From Alcanivorax sp. DG881 (GTDB lineage: Bacteria; Pseudomonadota; Gammaproteobacteria; Pseudomonadales; Alcanivoracaceae), in assembly GCF_000155615.1 (NCBI RefSeq), contig NZ_DS989915.1:2911926-2975925 (forward strand): a stretch of DNA of 64,000 nucleotides, read 5' to 3'. Positions 41,195-48,386 of the stretch are shown here, piece by piece. The notes below the pieces were generated by a model. The model was not told the DNA's origin, made no database searches, and saw nothing but the letters and a program-made list of their open reading frames with translations. The stretch's first letter is position 1. Every line of letters begins with the position of its first letter. A program made the translations under genes and the position numbers.

Positions 41195-42067
41195 GAGGAT
41201 TGCCGGTAACGGTTGTGTCTGCCCGGGTGGCCAGTGGTGTTCGCTGTAATGGCTCATGCCCCAGTTCAGCAGCTCAGTGACCGGCGCGCCTGACAGTGCT
41301 TCGGGCACGGTTAAGCCCATGCCGAGGAAGGCAGCCCCCAGCAGGTGGCTGGCCTGGTCCGGGGCGAGCGCATCGCTGCCGGCGGATTTTGATAGCTTGG
41401 TGGCTCGGCCATCCAGGATGACCGGCAGGTGAGCGTAGCGGGGTACAGGGCGGCCCAGGCATTCCAGCAGCCAGCACTGGCGCAGGGTGGAATCAAGCAG
41501 GTCAGCACCGCGTAGCACATGGGTAATGTTGTCGTCGGCATCGTCCAGGGCGCAGGCCAGCTGGTAGCCGAACAGGCCGTCGCGGCGGCGAATCACGAAG
41601 GCGCCGCCATCGCGGTGCAGGTTATTACAGACTTGCCCTTGAATGCCGTCCGGGTAACAAAGCTGACGGTCTGGTACATGCAGGCGAATGGCGGTGTCAG
41701 AGGCGGCGGGAACGGCCACGTCGATGCCCGGGTGACAGTGGCCCAGGGTGGCCAGTTGTTTGCGGGTCATGCGGCAATGAAAGGCGTGGCCAGTATCGAG
41801 CAATTGAGTCACTGCTGCCTGGTAGGCCTCGCTGCGCTGGCTCTGGTAGCGCACGGTTTCGTCCCAGTGCAGCCCGAAGGCTTCCAGTTGCGTCAGGATA
41901 TGATCAGCGGCACCGGGGGCTTCCCGGGGCGGATCCAGGTCATCAATGCGAACCAGCCACTGCCCTCCGTGATGACGGGCCTCCAGCCAGCTGGCCAGGG
42001 CCGCCACCAGTGAGCCGAAGTGCAACGGGCCAGAGGGGGTGGGGGCGAAACGTCCGCGATAGGTCAT
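41189..42067 (-). CDS. gluQ: Glutamyl-Q tRNA(Asp) synthetase
   Basis: GluQ attaches glutamate to queuosine at position 34 of tRNA-Asp. The 292-residue protein resembles the catalytic half of glutamyl-tRNA synthetase without the anticodon-binding part: FAPTPSGPLHFGSLVAALASWLEAR (HIGH-like), RIDDLDPPRE and ATKLSKSAG (KMSKS-like). The zinc region (HCRMTRKQLATLGHCHPG) keeps only two cysteines of the usual C-x-C...Y-xxx-C set, so zinc binding may be weakened or lost. ATG at 42067 has no clear ribosome site; heptad repeats fill the upstream bases. Lies between dksA and cbrX/cbrA, as in Pseudomonas. Confidence 0.92.
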   Translation of the reverse strand: MTYRGRFAPTPSGPLHFGSLVAALASWLEARHHGGQWLVRIDDLDPPREAPGAADHILTQLEAFGLHWDETVRYQSQRSEAYQAAVTQLLDTGHAFHCRMTRKQLATLGHCHPGIDVAVPAASDTAIRLHVPDRQLCYPDGIQGQVCNNLHRDGGAFVIRRRDGLFGYQLACALDDADDNITHVLRGADLLDSTLRQCWLLECLGRPVPRYAHLPVILDGRATKLSKSAGSDALAPDQASHLLGAAFLGMGLTVPEALSGAPVTELLNWGMSHYSEHHWPPGQTQPLPAILA

Positions 42068-42070
42068 AAG

Positions 42071-42234
42071 GCAATTAATAGTGAATAGTTAATAATGAAT
42101 AGCTGCGCGAGAGGTTGTGCTGGGTGCTGAAACGCAGGAAGCCGCGCAATAAGCATTGGCGCGGCCCCCTTGGTTGGCAGAGTTAACAGCCCGCGACCGC
42201 GAGCCGTTAACTCTTCATTATTAATTATTAACGG
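42071..42234. repeat. AT-rich inverted heptad arrays between gluQ and dksA (H10)
   Basis: Left arm from 42071: GCAATTA, ATAGTGA, ATAGTTA, ATAATGA, ATAGCTG. Right arm from 42207: TTAACTC, TTCATTA, TTAATTA, TTAACGG. Between them, AGAGTTAAC and GTTAACTCT form a further perfect inverted repeat (42179-42187 and 42206-42214). The arms reach close to the gluQ start and the dksA stop. Confidence 0.78.
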
Positions 42235-42237
42235 CCT

Positions 42238-43398
42238 TTACCCTGCCAGCTGCTTTTCCTTGATTTCAGCGAGTTCTTTGCAGTCGATGCACATTTCCGC
42301 AGTAGGGCGGGCTTCCAGGCGGCGGATGCCGATTTCTACGCCACAGGCTTCGCAGAAGCCGTAATCGTCCTTGCCCACCAGATCGAGGGTCTTCTCGATT
42401 TTCTTGAGCAGTTTGCGCTCACGGTCGCGGGTGCGCAGTTCCAGAGCGAACTCTTCTTCCTGGGTGGCGCGGTCTGCCGGGTCGGGCAGGTTGGCCTGCT
42501 CGTCCTGCAGGTGGTGCATGGTGCGGTCCGCTTCTTCCATCAGTTCCTGGCGCCAGGCCAGCAGGATATTGCGGAAGTGTTCGCGTTGCTTTTCGTTCAT
42601 GTATTCCTCGTCAGGACCGGGCTGGTAAGGCGTGAAGCCATGAACCTGGGCCTGTGATGCGGAGGAACTGGTGCTTTTCTTTTTCACTTTCGGATTTACC
42701 TGAGCAGAAGAGGGGGAACGGCTCGGCGAAGTCCTTTTGCCGGCAGTTGCAGTCCGTGCAGAACCTGCGGTTGCTTTCGCTGCGGCCGCACGGGCCGCTG
42801 CGGTGGCCTTGCCTGAGGCCGGTAATTTGGTTCTTGGTGCAGCTGCGGCCTTTTTGGCGGCAGCTTTTTTCGCAGCAGCTTTGGGCGCTGGCTTGGACTG
42901 CGGCTTGCTGGCCGCAGCTTTAGCGGGCGCCTTTGGTGCAGCGGCTTTCTTGGCGGCCACTTTCTTGGGGGGTGTTGCCTTGGGCGTAGCGGTTGTCTTG
43001 CTGGCCGTTTTGCTGGCTGCAGGTTTCTTCGCTACCGCCTTTTTGGGCGCTGCTTTTTTAGGTGCAACTTTCGTTGCAGGTTTGGCAGCGGCCTTTTTAA
43101 CCGGGGCTTTTTTCGCGGTGGCCTTGGCGGCAGTAGCCTTCTTTGCCGGGGCTTTCTTGATTGCCGCTTTCTTGGCAGGTGCCTTTTTGGTGGCGGCTTT
43201 TGCGGCCGGCTTGGCCGGGGTCTTTTTGGCGGCGGGCTTCTTCGCTACGGCCTTCTTGGCAGCTGGAGCGGCCTTTTTAGCCACGGCTTTTTTGGGCGCA
43301 GCCTTTGCTGATGCCGACGCTTTCTTGCTGCTGGAAGCAGAACCGGAGGTTTGTTTTTTAGCCGCCTTCTTGGGGGCTTTTTTCTTGCCGGTGGCCAT
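42238..43398 (-). CDS. dksA: DksA with a 250-residue histone H1-like Lys/Ala/Pro extension
   Basis: DksA binds the RNA polymerase secondary channel and works with ppGpp. The last 135 residues are a normal DksA: coiled coil with tip DPADRATQEEEF, and a four-Cys zinc finger CEAC...CIDC ending KELAEIKEKQLAG. Ahead of it are about 251 residues made almost only of Lys, Ala, Pro, Ser and Thr in KKAxAKKP-type repeats, resembling AlgP or histone H1 tails and likely to bind DNA. Total 386 residues against about 150 for E. coli or P. aeruginosa. ATG at 43398 has GGGAG nine bases upstream; reading frame is open throughout. Confidence 0.95.
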   Translation of the reverse strand: MATGKKKAPKKAAKKQTSGSASSSKKASASAKAAPKKAVAKKAAPAAKKAVAKKPAAKKTPAKPAAKAATKKAPAKKAAIKKAPAKKATAAKATAKKAPVKKAAAKPATKVAPKKAAPKKAVAKKPAASKTASKTTATPKATPPKKVAAKKAAAPKAPAKAAASKPQSKPAPKAAAKKAAAKKAAAAPRTKLPASGKATAAARAAAAKATAGSARTATAGKRTSPSRSPSSAQVNPKVKKKSTSSSASQAQVHGFTPYQPGPDEEYMNEKQREHFRNILLAWRQELMEEADRTMHHLQDEQANLPDPADRATQEEEFALELRTRDRERKLLKKIEKTLDLVGKDDYGFCEACGVEIGIRRLEARPTAEMCIDCKELAEIKEKQLAG

Positions 43399-43736
43399 GT
43401 TGATTAACTCCCTTAGCATCTTCGCGACTCTCTATCGGTAACCCGCAATCCTTGGGTGCCGGGCTGATATCGTCAGGCCCGGGCATAATGTAATCTTCGA
43501 CCTTACCCCGTCTGGGCAAGGGTTGTCACCAATCAGCGGGGCGCTGGACATTTTCTGGCCACTGCTGGTGAAAATCTGGCCGATTATAGCCATGCAGGCG
43601 CAACAGAAAAGGGGAATCTTGTGACAGACCGCCTTTTCCTGTGTTTTTGCCCTGTTGTGTAGGCCCGGTACGGGGTAGCAGATGAAGTAGCGCGGTTGTT
43701 ATACCGTAAATCACGCATTTTCGAGGGAGCATGATC
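43399..43736. other. Intergenic region between divergent dksA and aminotransferase genes
   Basis: The 338 bases hold no gene I can support. On the dksA side there is a hairpin, CCGGGCTGA with TCAGGCCCGG around TATCG (43459-43482), and an AT-rich -10-like ATTATG just beyond it (43485-43490 on the minus strand). No heptad array or REP element was seen here. Confidence 0.5.
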
Positions 43737-44906
43737 ATGACACCCAGTCTGTCCGATTTCGCCCGACGCATTCCGCCGTTTCATGTGATGGCGTTACTGG
43801 AACGTGCCCAGGCCTTGTCTGCTCAAGGCCATGATGTGATTCACCTGGAGGTGGGCGAGCCGGATTTTGATACTCCCGAGCCAGTGCTTGCGGCCATTCA
43901 GGATGCGGTAACGCACGGCCATACCGGCTATACGCCGGCGGCGGGCTTGCCCGCCCTGCGCGAAGCTATCGCCGAGGATTACCAAAATCGTTTCGGCGCC
44001 CGGGTCAGCCCTGGCCAGGTGGTGGTGACGCCCGGAGCCTCCGGGGCCTTGCAGCTGGCGCTGGCGGCGCTGCTCAATCCCGGCGACGGCGTGTTGCTCA
44101 CTGATCCCGGCTACCCCTGTAATCGCCAGTTCGTGCGTTTGGTCGGCGGCGAGCCGCAACCGGTAGCGCTGCAGGCGGATGACCATTTCAATGTGGACCC
44201 GGTGGCGTTTCTGGATGCCTGGCAAAGCAATACCCGGGTGGCCATGGTTGCGAGCCCGGACAACCCCACCGGCAATATGCTGCCGGTAGAGACCTTGCAG
44301 CAGCTGGCCCGCGGCGCTGTAGACAGGGGCGGCATCCTGCTGGTGGACGAGATCTATCAGGGGCTGTGTTACACCCAGCCCGCCACATCGGTGCTGGCGG
44401 GGCCGGCCCCGGTGCTGGTGATCAACAGTTTCAGCAAATATTTCTGCATGACCGGTTGGCGATTGGGCTGGCTGGTGGCGCCGGAACCGCTGGTGCCGGC
44501 CATCGAGCGGCTGGCCCAGAACCTGTTTCTGGCGCCATCCACCCCGGCGCAGCATGGGGCGCTGGCAGCGCTGCAGGAACCGACCCTGACGATTCTGGAG
44601 CAGCGCCATCAGCTACTGGCACGGCGCCGCCAGTGTTTGCTCAACGGCCTGGCGCACCTGAAGCTGCCGGTGGTCTCCCGGGCGGACGGCGCCTTTTATG
44701 TCTACGCGGATGTGAGTGATTACACCGACGACAGTTTTGCCTTTTGTGCCGATTTGCTGGAAAAGGCCAAGGTTGCCATGACGCCGGGACTGGACTTCGG
44801 TGAAGGCCACGATCACCGGCGCTTTGTACGCATGGCCTATACCTGCAGTGAGGCGCGGCTAACGGATGCGCTGCATCGTCTGGAACACTATCTGGAGTCC
44901 CTGTGA
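43737..44906 (+). CDS. Class I/II PLP-dependent aminotransferase
   Basis: A 389-residue fold-type I aminotransferase. Visible are VIHLEVGEPDFDTPEPV at the N-terminus, TPGASGALQLAL, ASPDNPTGNM, DEIYQGL and the PLP lysine in SFSKYFCMTGWRLGW, with the final Arg region RFVRMAYTCS. It belongs to the aspartate/tyrosine/aromatic aminotransferase family; the true amino donor is not clear. The second ATG at 43737 is preferred because GGGAG lies seven bases before it. Its stop overlaps the sfsA start (GTGA), so the two are coupled. Confidence 0.93.
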   Translation: MTPSLSDFARRIPPFHVMALLERAQALSAQGHDVIHLEVGEPDFDTPEPVLAAIQDAVTHGHTGYTPAAGLPALREAIAEDYQNRFGARVSPGQVVVTPGASGALQLALAALLNPGDGVLLTDPGYPCNRQFVRLVGGEPQPVALQADDHFNVDPVAFLDAWQSNTRVAMVASPDNPTGNMLPVETLQQLARGAVDRGGILLVDEIYQGLCYTQPATSVLAGPAPVLVINSFSKYFCMTGWRLGWLVAPEPLVPAIERLAQNLFLAPSTPAQHGALAALQEPTLTILEQRHQLLARRRQCLLNGLAHLKLPVVSRADGAFYVYADVSDYTDDSFAFCADLLEKAKVAMTPGLDFGEGHDHRRFVRMAYTCSEARLTDALHRLEHYLESL

Positions 44907-45622
44907 CCTTTGATCCCCCACTGGAAGCGGTGACGCTATTGCGTCGCTATAAACGGTTCATGGCGGATGTGGTTCGCGCCGATGGCAGCGAGATTACCGT
45001 GCATTGCCCGAATACCGGGTCCATGAAAAATTGCGTGTTGGGCGAGCCGCAGCAGGCGCTGATTTCCGACAGCGGCAACCCCAAACGCAAATATCGCCAC
45101 ACCCTGGAAGCCTTGCAGGTGGCTCACGGCCACTGGGCCGGGGTCAATACCGCCCGCCCCAATGCGTTGGTGGAAGAGGCGGTGCGGGCCGGGCAGATTC
45201 CCGTGCTGGATCCAACCAGTGGCGTGGAGCGGGAGGTGAAATACGGGGACAGTCGCTTTGACCTGGCGCTGGGCGAGCGGGCCGACCCACATACCTTTAT
45301 TGAAGTGAAAAACGTCACCCTGGGTCCGGGGCCAGATGACAAGGATGACGGCGTCATCGCCTTTCCGGATTCGGTCACCGAGCGGGGCCAGAAGCACTTG
45401 CAGACGCTGATGGCGGTTGTCGCGTCGGGAAAACGCGCGGTGCTGTTCTTTTGCGTTCAACACAGCGGCGCCACCGCCGCGCGCCCGGCGGACGAAATTG
45501 ATGTGCGCTATGGGCAGTTGTTGCGCGAAGCGATAGAGAAAGGCGTGGAGGTGCTGGCCTGGAAGGTGGCGTTATCCGCTGAGGGGTTCGAACTGGAAAA
45601 ACCCTTGCCGATTGCGTTGTAG
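44903..45622 (+). CDS. sfsA: SfsA family DNA-binding/nuclease-fold protein
   Basis: SfsA was named for effects on sugar fermentation; its exact role is unclear and the fold suggests a nuclease-like and OB-fold DNA-binding protein. The 239-residue protein has the family blocks YKRFMADV, VHCPNTGSMKNC, REVKYGDSRFDLAL, FIEVKNVTL and FPDSVTERGQKHL. Start codon GTG at 44903 overlaps the aminotransferase stop by four bases. The TAG stop at 45620-45622 is the first part of a REP-like element. Confidence 0.93.
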   Translation: MTFDPPLEAVTLLRRYKRFMADVVRADGSEITVHCPNTGSMKNCVLGEPQQALISDSGNPKRKYRHTLEALQVAHGHWAGVNTARPNALVEEAVRAGQIPVLDPTSGVEREVKYGDSRFDLALGERADPHTFIEVKNVTLGPGPDDKDDGVIAFPDSVTERGQKHLQTLMAVVASGKRAVLFFCVQHSGATAARPADEIDVRYGQLLREAIEKGVEVLAWKVALSAEGFELEKPLPIAL

Positions 45623-45836
45623 GAGTTCCTCTCGAGGGACGAACCACGCGTTAGCGTGGAAAACGCCTGTAGGGGCAGCAACGTCGTTGCTGTGAACCAG
45701 AGTGATCGGGGGGGCACCCCTGCCTCGCCTTTTCCCTCGCTTGGGCTCGGGTTCATCCCTCGAGAGGAACTCCTACAGCAGCGGCTTTAGAAAACACGGA
45801 GCCAGCCCTGTCGCGCCGCGAGCGACGTTCCTGCAG
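45618..45836. repeat. REP-like repeat cluster between sfsA and srkA
   Basis: The 28-base arm at 45618-45645 (beginning TGTAGGAGTTCCTCTCGAGG) recurs inverted at 45750-45777 with one mismatch. Between them are hairpins CCACGC/GCGTGG and AGCAACG/CGTTGCT, the latter after another TGTAGGGG. A third inverted copy of the family, matching the one near anmK, lies at 45811-45836 (TCGCGCCGCGAGCGACG...). Structure resembles Pseudomonas-type REP/BIME clusters. Confidence 0.85.
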
Positions 45837-45850
45837 AAAAGCGTTTTCCT

Positions 45851-46822
45851 CTACAGAGGGGTCTGCAAACTGCGCAGCTGCTGTTGCAATAAGGTCACCT
45901 GATTGCCCCAGTAATTCATGGATTCGAACCAGGGGAAGGCGGGGGGGAAGGCCGGGTCGTCCCAGCGTTTTGCCAGCCAGGCGTCGTAGTTGATGATGCG
46001 GCGCAGGCGCAGCGGATCAATCAGGACGGTCTGGCTCCAGGGGAACGGCAGGAAGGTGTCATAGCCACGGGCGAGCACCCGTAGTTGGTGTTGCTGTTCG
46101 TCGTGTTCACCGGACAGCAGCATCCAGATGTCCTGCATGGCGGGCGCGCGCAGGCTGTCGTCCAGGTCCACGAAGTGGGGGCGTTCGTCGCGCCAGAGGA
46201 TGTTGCCGGTATGGCAGTCACCGTGCACGTTCAGTAAGGGGAAGCTGTGCTCGGCCAGTTGCTGTTCCACTTTTTCCAGTATCTGGCCGGTCACATCCCG
46301 ATATTGTCCCCGGTAGTTCAGGTCCACAACATCGTTGGTGAGAAAGGTGCTGGCGGTGCGGATATCGTCGATGATCTGCAGGGTCGGGCGTGTCTGGTAG
46401 GGGCGATCACTGCCGCAGGTATGCCAGCGGGCCAGGGTCCGCCCCAGCTGTTCCAGGTGATCATCGTTGGCCAGTTCGGGCGCGTGGCCACCGGCACGCC
46501 GAAAGACGGCGAAGGAAAAATCGTCGCAATGGAACAGGCTGGTGCCGTGGTTCTCGATGGGGGCGACCACAGGTAAGTCCCGGTCCGCCAGAAACAGGCT
46601 GAAGGCATGTTCTTCGAGGATTTGTTCATCGCTCCAGCGGTGCGGGCGGTAGAATTTTACGATCACCGGCGAGCCGTCTTCCTGGCCCACCTGATACACC
46701 CGGTTCTCAAAACTGTTCAGCTGCAGCAGCCGGCCATCGCTGAGAAAACCGGCGGCATCGACGGCATCCAGCATGTAGTCCGGGGTCAGTAAATCGAAGG
46801 GGTGGCTGCTTTCTGTTTTCAT
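45851..46822 (-). CDS. srkA: Stress response kinase SrkA (YihE/RdoA)
   Basis: SrkA is a Ser/Thr kinase with an aminoglycoside-phosphotransferase fold that protects E. coli under stress. The 323-residue protein matches it throughout: NSFENRVYQVGQEDGSPVIVKFYRPHRWSDEQILEEH, the catalytic loop LNVHGDCHTGNILWRD, metal-binding VDLDDSLRAPAMQDIWML and the C-terminal LAKRWDDPAFPPAFPW. Its ATG overlaps the stop of the Rieske gene (ATGA), so the two form an operon. Confidence 0.94.
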   Translation of the reverse strand: MKTESSHPFDLLTPDYMLDAVDAAGFLSDGRLLQLNSFENRVYQVGQEDGSPVIVKFYRPHRWSDEQILEEHAFSLFLADRDLPVVAPIENHGTSLFHCDDFSFAVFRRAGGHAPELANDDHLEQLGRTLARWHTCGSDRPYQTRPTLQIIDDIRTASTFLTNDVVDLNYRGQYRDVTGQILEKVEQQLAEHSFPLLNVHGDCHTGNILWRDERPHFVDLDDSLRAPAMQDIWMLLSGEHDEQQHQLRVLARGYDTFLPFPWSQTVLIDPLRLRRIINYDAWLAKRWDDPAFPPAFPWFESMNYWGNQVTLLQQQLRSLQTPL

Positions 46823-47151
46823 GCGGGTTGGGGAACCTCGCCGAGCCAGACTTCTTCGCCACGCACTTCCAGCGGCACGGGAATCAGTTTGTCGCCGCTA
46901 CAGGGGCCGGACAGGCAATTGCCGGTCTCCACTTCGAACAGGGCGCCGTGGTTGGCGCACATGATGAACTGGCTATCGCCGTCCATGAATTCATCGGGCA
47001 TGAAGTTCAGTTCGATGCCCAGGTGCGGGCACCAGTTGATGTAGGCGTGAATCTGCCCATCGAACCTGGCGACGACAATCGGCTGGCCGTCTTTCTGAAA
47101 TTCCCGTGCACTTTCGTGCTCGATGTCGTTCACGTTGCAGATGTGTTCCAT
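46819..47151 (-). CDS. Rieske [2Fe-2S] ferredoxin-like protein
   Basis: A 110-residue soluble Rieske protein. The cluster ligands are present in WCPHLG (about residues 40-45) and MCANHGALF (about 64-72), i.e. CxH...CxxH. Such small ferredoxins carry electrons to oxygenases or other partners; no partner oxygenase is nearby. Overlaps srkA by four bases and lies 54 bases after the PfkB kinase gene, all on the minus strand. Confidence 0.9.
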   Translation of the reverse strand: MEHICNVNDIEHESAREFQKDGQPIVVARFDGQIHAYINWCPHLGIELNFMPDEFMDGDSQFIMCANHGALFEVETGNCLSGPCSGDKLIPVPLEVRGEEVWLGEVPQPA

Positions 47152-47205
47152 GGTCTTGGTGTTTCCGTGGTGCTGTGTCGTCGGGAAGAAATAGCCGCCC
47201 TGCGG

Positions 47206-48210
47206 TTATTCGCCCAGAATGGCGTTGCGAAGTTCCTGGTGGACCTCTGCCGGGAGGCGCGGGCCAAATTCGCTGACCAGCCTTGCGGCGGCGGCGGAGG
47301 CGAGTTTACCGGCAGCGGCAAAGTCGTGGCCGTGAGTAATGGCATACAGGAAGGCGCCGGCAAACATGTCGCCGGCACCGTTACTGTCGATGGCTTTCAC
47401 CGGCACCGGGTCGATGCGGTGCGTCTGTTCGCCGTCCCAGACCAGGGCGCCGTCCGCGCCGAGAGTAATCACGGCGGAACCACAGCGGGGCTTGAGCGCT
47501 TCCAGGGCGGCGTCCACGTTATCGGTATCAGTGAAGCTGGTCGCTTCTGCTTCGTTGCAGAACAGCAGGTCCACACGCTCGCCGAGCATTTCATTCAGGC
47601 CATCTTTGAAAAACTGCACCATGGCCGGGTCGGAGAATGTCAGCGAGGTTTTCACGCCGTTCTGTTCGGCCAGCTGGCGAAGTCTGACGGCGGCGGCGCG
47701 GGAGCTGTCGCCACTGACCAGATAGCCTTCCAGATAAACATACTGGCTGGCGGCGATGGCAGTTTCGTCCAGTTCGGTATCGGACACCTGGCTGGAGATG
47801 CCTAGATAGGTGTTCATGGTGCGTTCGGCATCCGGCGTCAGCATGACCAGGCATTTGCCGGAAACACCGGAATCCCGCGGGCCGTTCATGTTGGTGTCCA
47901 CGCCGGCGGCGGTCAGGTCATCGACGAAGATGGTACCGGTGGCGTCATCGGCCACTTTGCAGGCGTAGTAACTGTTGCCGCCGAAGTAGCGGGTGGCGAC
48001 TACCGTGTTGCAGGCGGAGCCACCGCTGGTCTGCTTGCGGGGCTCGGCTTCGTTGGCCAGCGCTTCGATCAATTCCGCCTGGCGGGCTTCATCCACCAGT
48101 GTCATCAGGCCCTTGCCCACGTCCATGCGCTCCAAGAAGGCGTCGCTGACCTCGATTTCCGTGTCTACCAGGGCGTTACCGAGGGCGTAAACGTCATATT
48201 TCTTTGTCAT
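47206..48210 (-). CDS. PfkB-family carbohydrate/adenosine kinase
   Basis: A 334-residue sugar kinase of the PfkB (ribokinase) family. It has the first signature GGSACNTVVATRYFGG (about residues 63-78) and the catalytic anion-hole motif AIDSNGAGDMFAGAFLY (about 283-299). Overall sequence is of the adenosine kinase type seen in many gammaproteobacteria, so adenosine or a related nucleoside is the likely substrate. ATG at 48210 has GGAG upstream. Divergent from mrcB. Confidence 0.9.
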   Translation of the reverse strand: MTKKYDVYALGNALVDTEIEVSDAFLERMDVGKGLMTLVDEARQAELIEALANEAEPRKQTSGGSACNTVVATRYFGGNSYYACKVADDATGTIFVDDLTAAGVDTNMNGPRDSGVSGKCLVMLTPDAERTMNTYLGISSQVSDTELDETAIAASQYVYLEGYLVSGDSSRAAAVRLRQLAEQNGVKTSLTFSDPAMVQFFKDGLNEMLGERVDLLFCNEAEATSFTDTDNVDAALEALKPRCGSAVITLGADGALVWDGEQTHRIDPVPVKAIDSNGAGDMFAGAFLYAITHGHDFAAAGKLASAAAARLVSEFGPRLPAEVHQELRNAILGE

Positions 48211-48386
48211 GGAAGCTCCGAACCGGATTGCAGGGGCGGCTATTATGGGCTGCCAGGCGCTGCATGCAAAATTTGTACGCCAGCGGGCCGGGGGCTACCC
48301 CCCCTGGTGTGGGTATTTCGCCCCGGGGAACATATTTCTCCCCCTACACTCATAAAGTACCCACACTTTTCTCTATACTCCGGCCC

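Noticed and set aside
42737..43441. A plus-strand frame rich in Ala/Phe/Leu opposite the dksA repeat region.
   Set aside because: It is the complement of Lys/Ala codons (AAG/GCC) and only looks like membrane segments for that reason.
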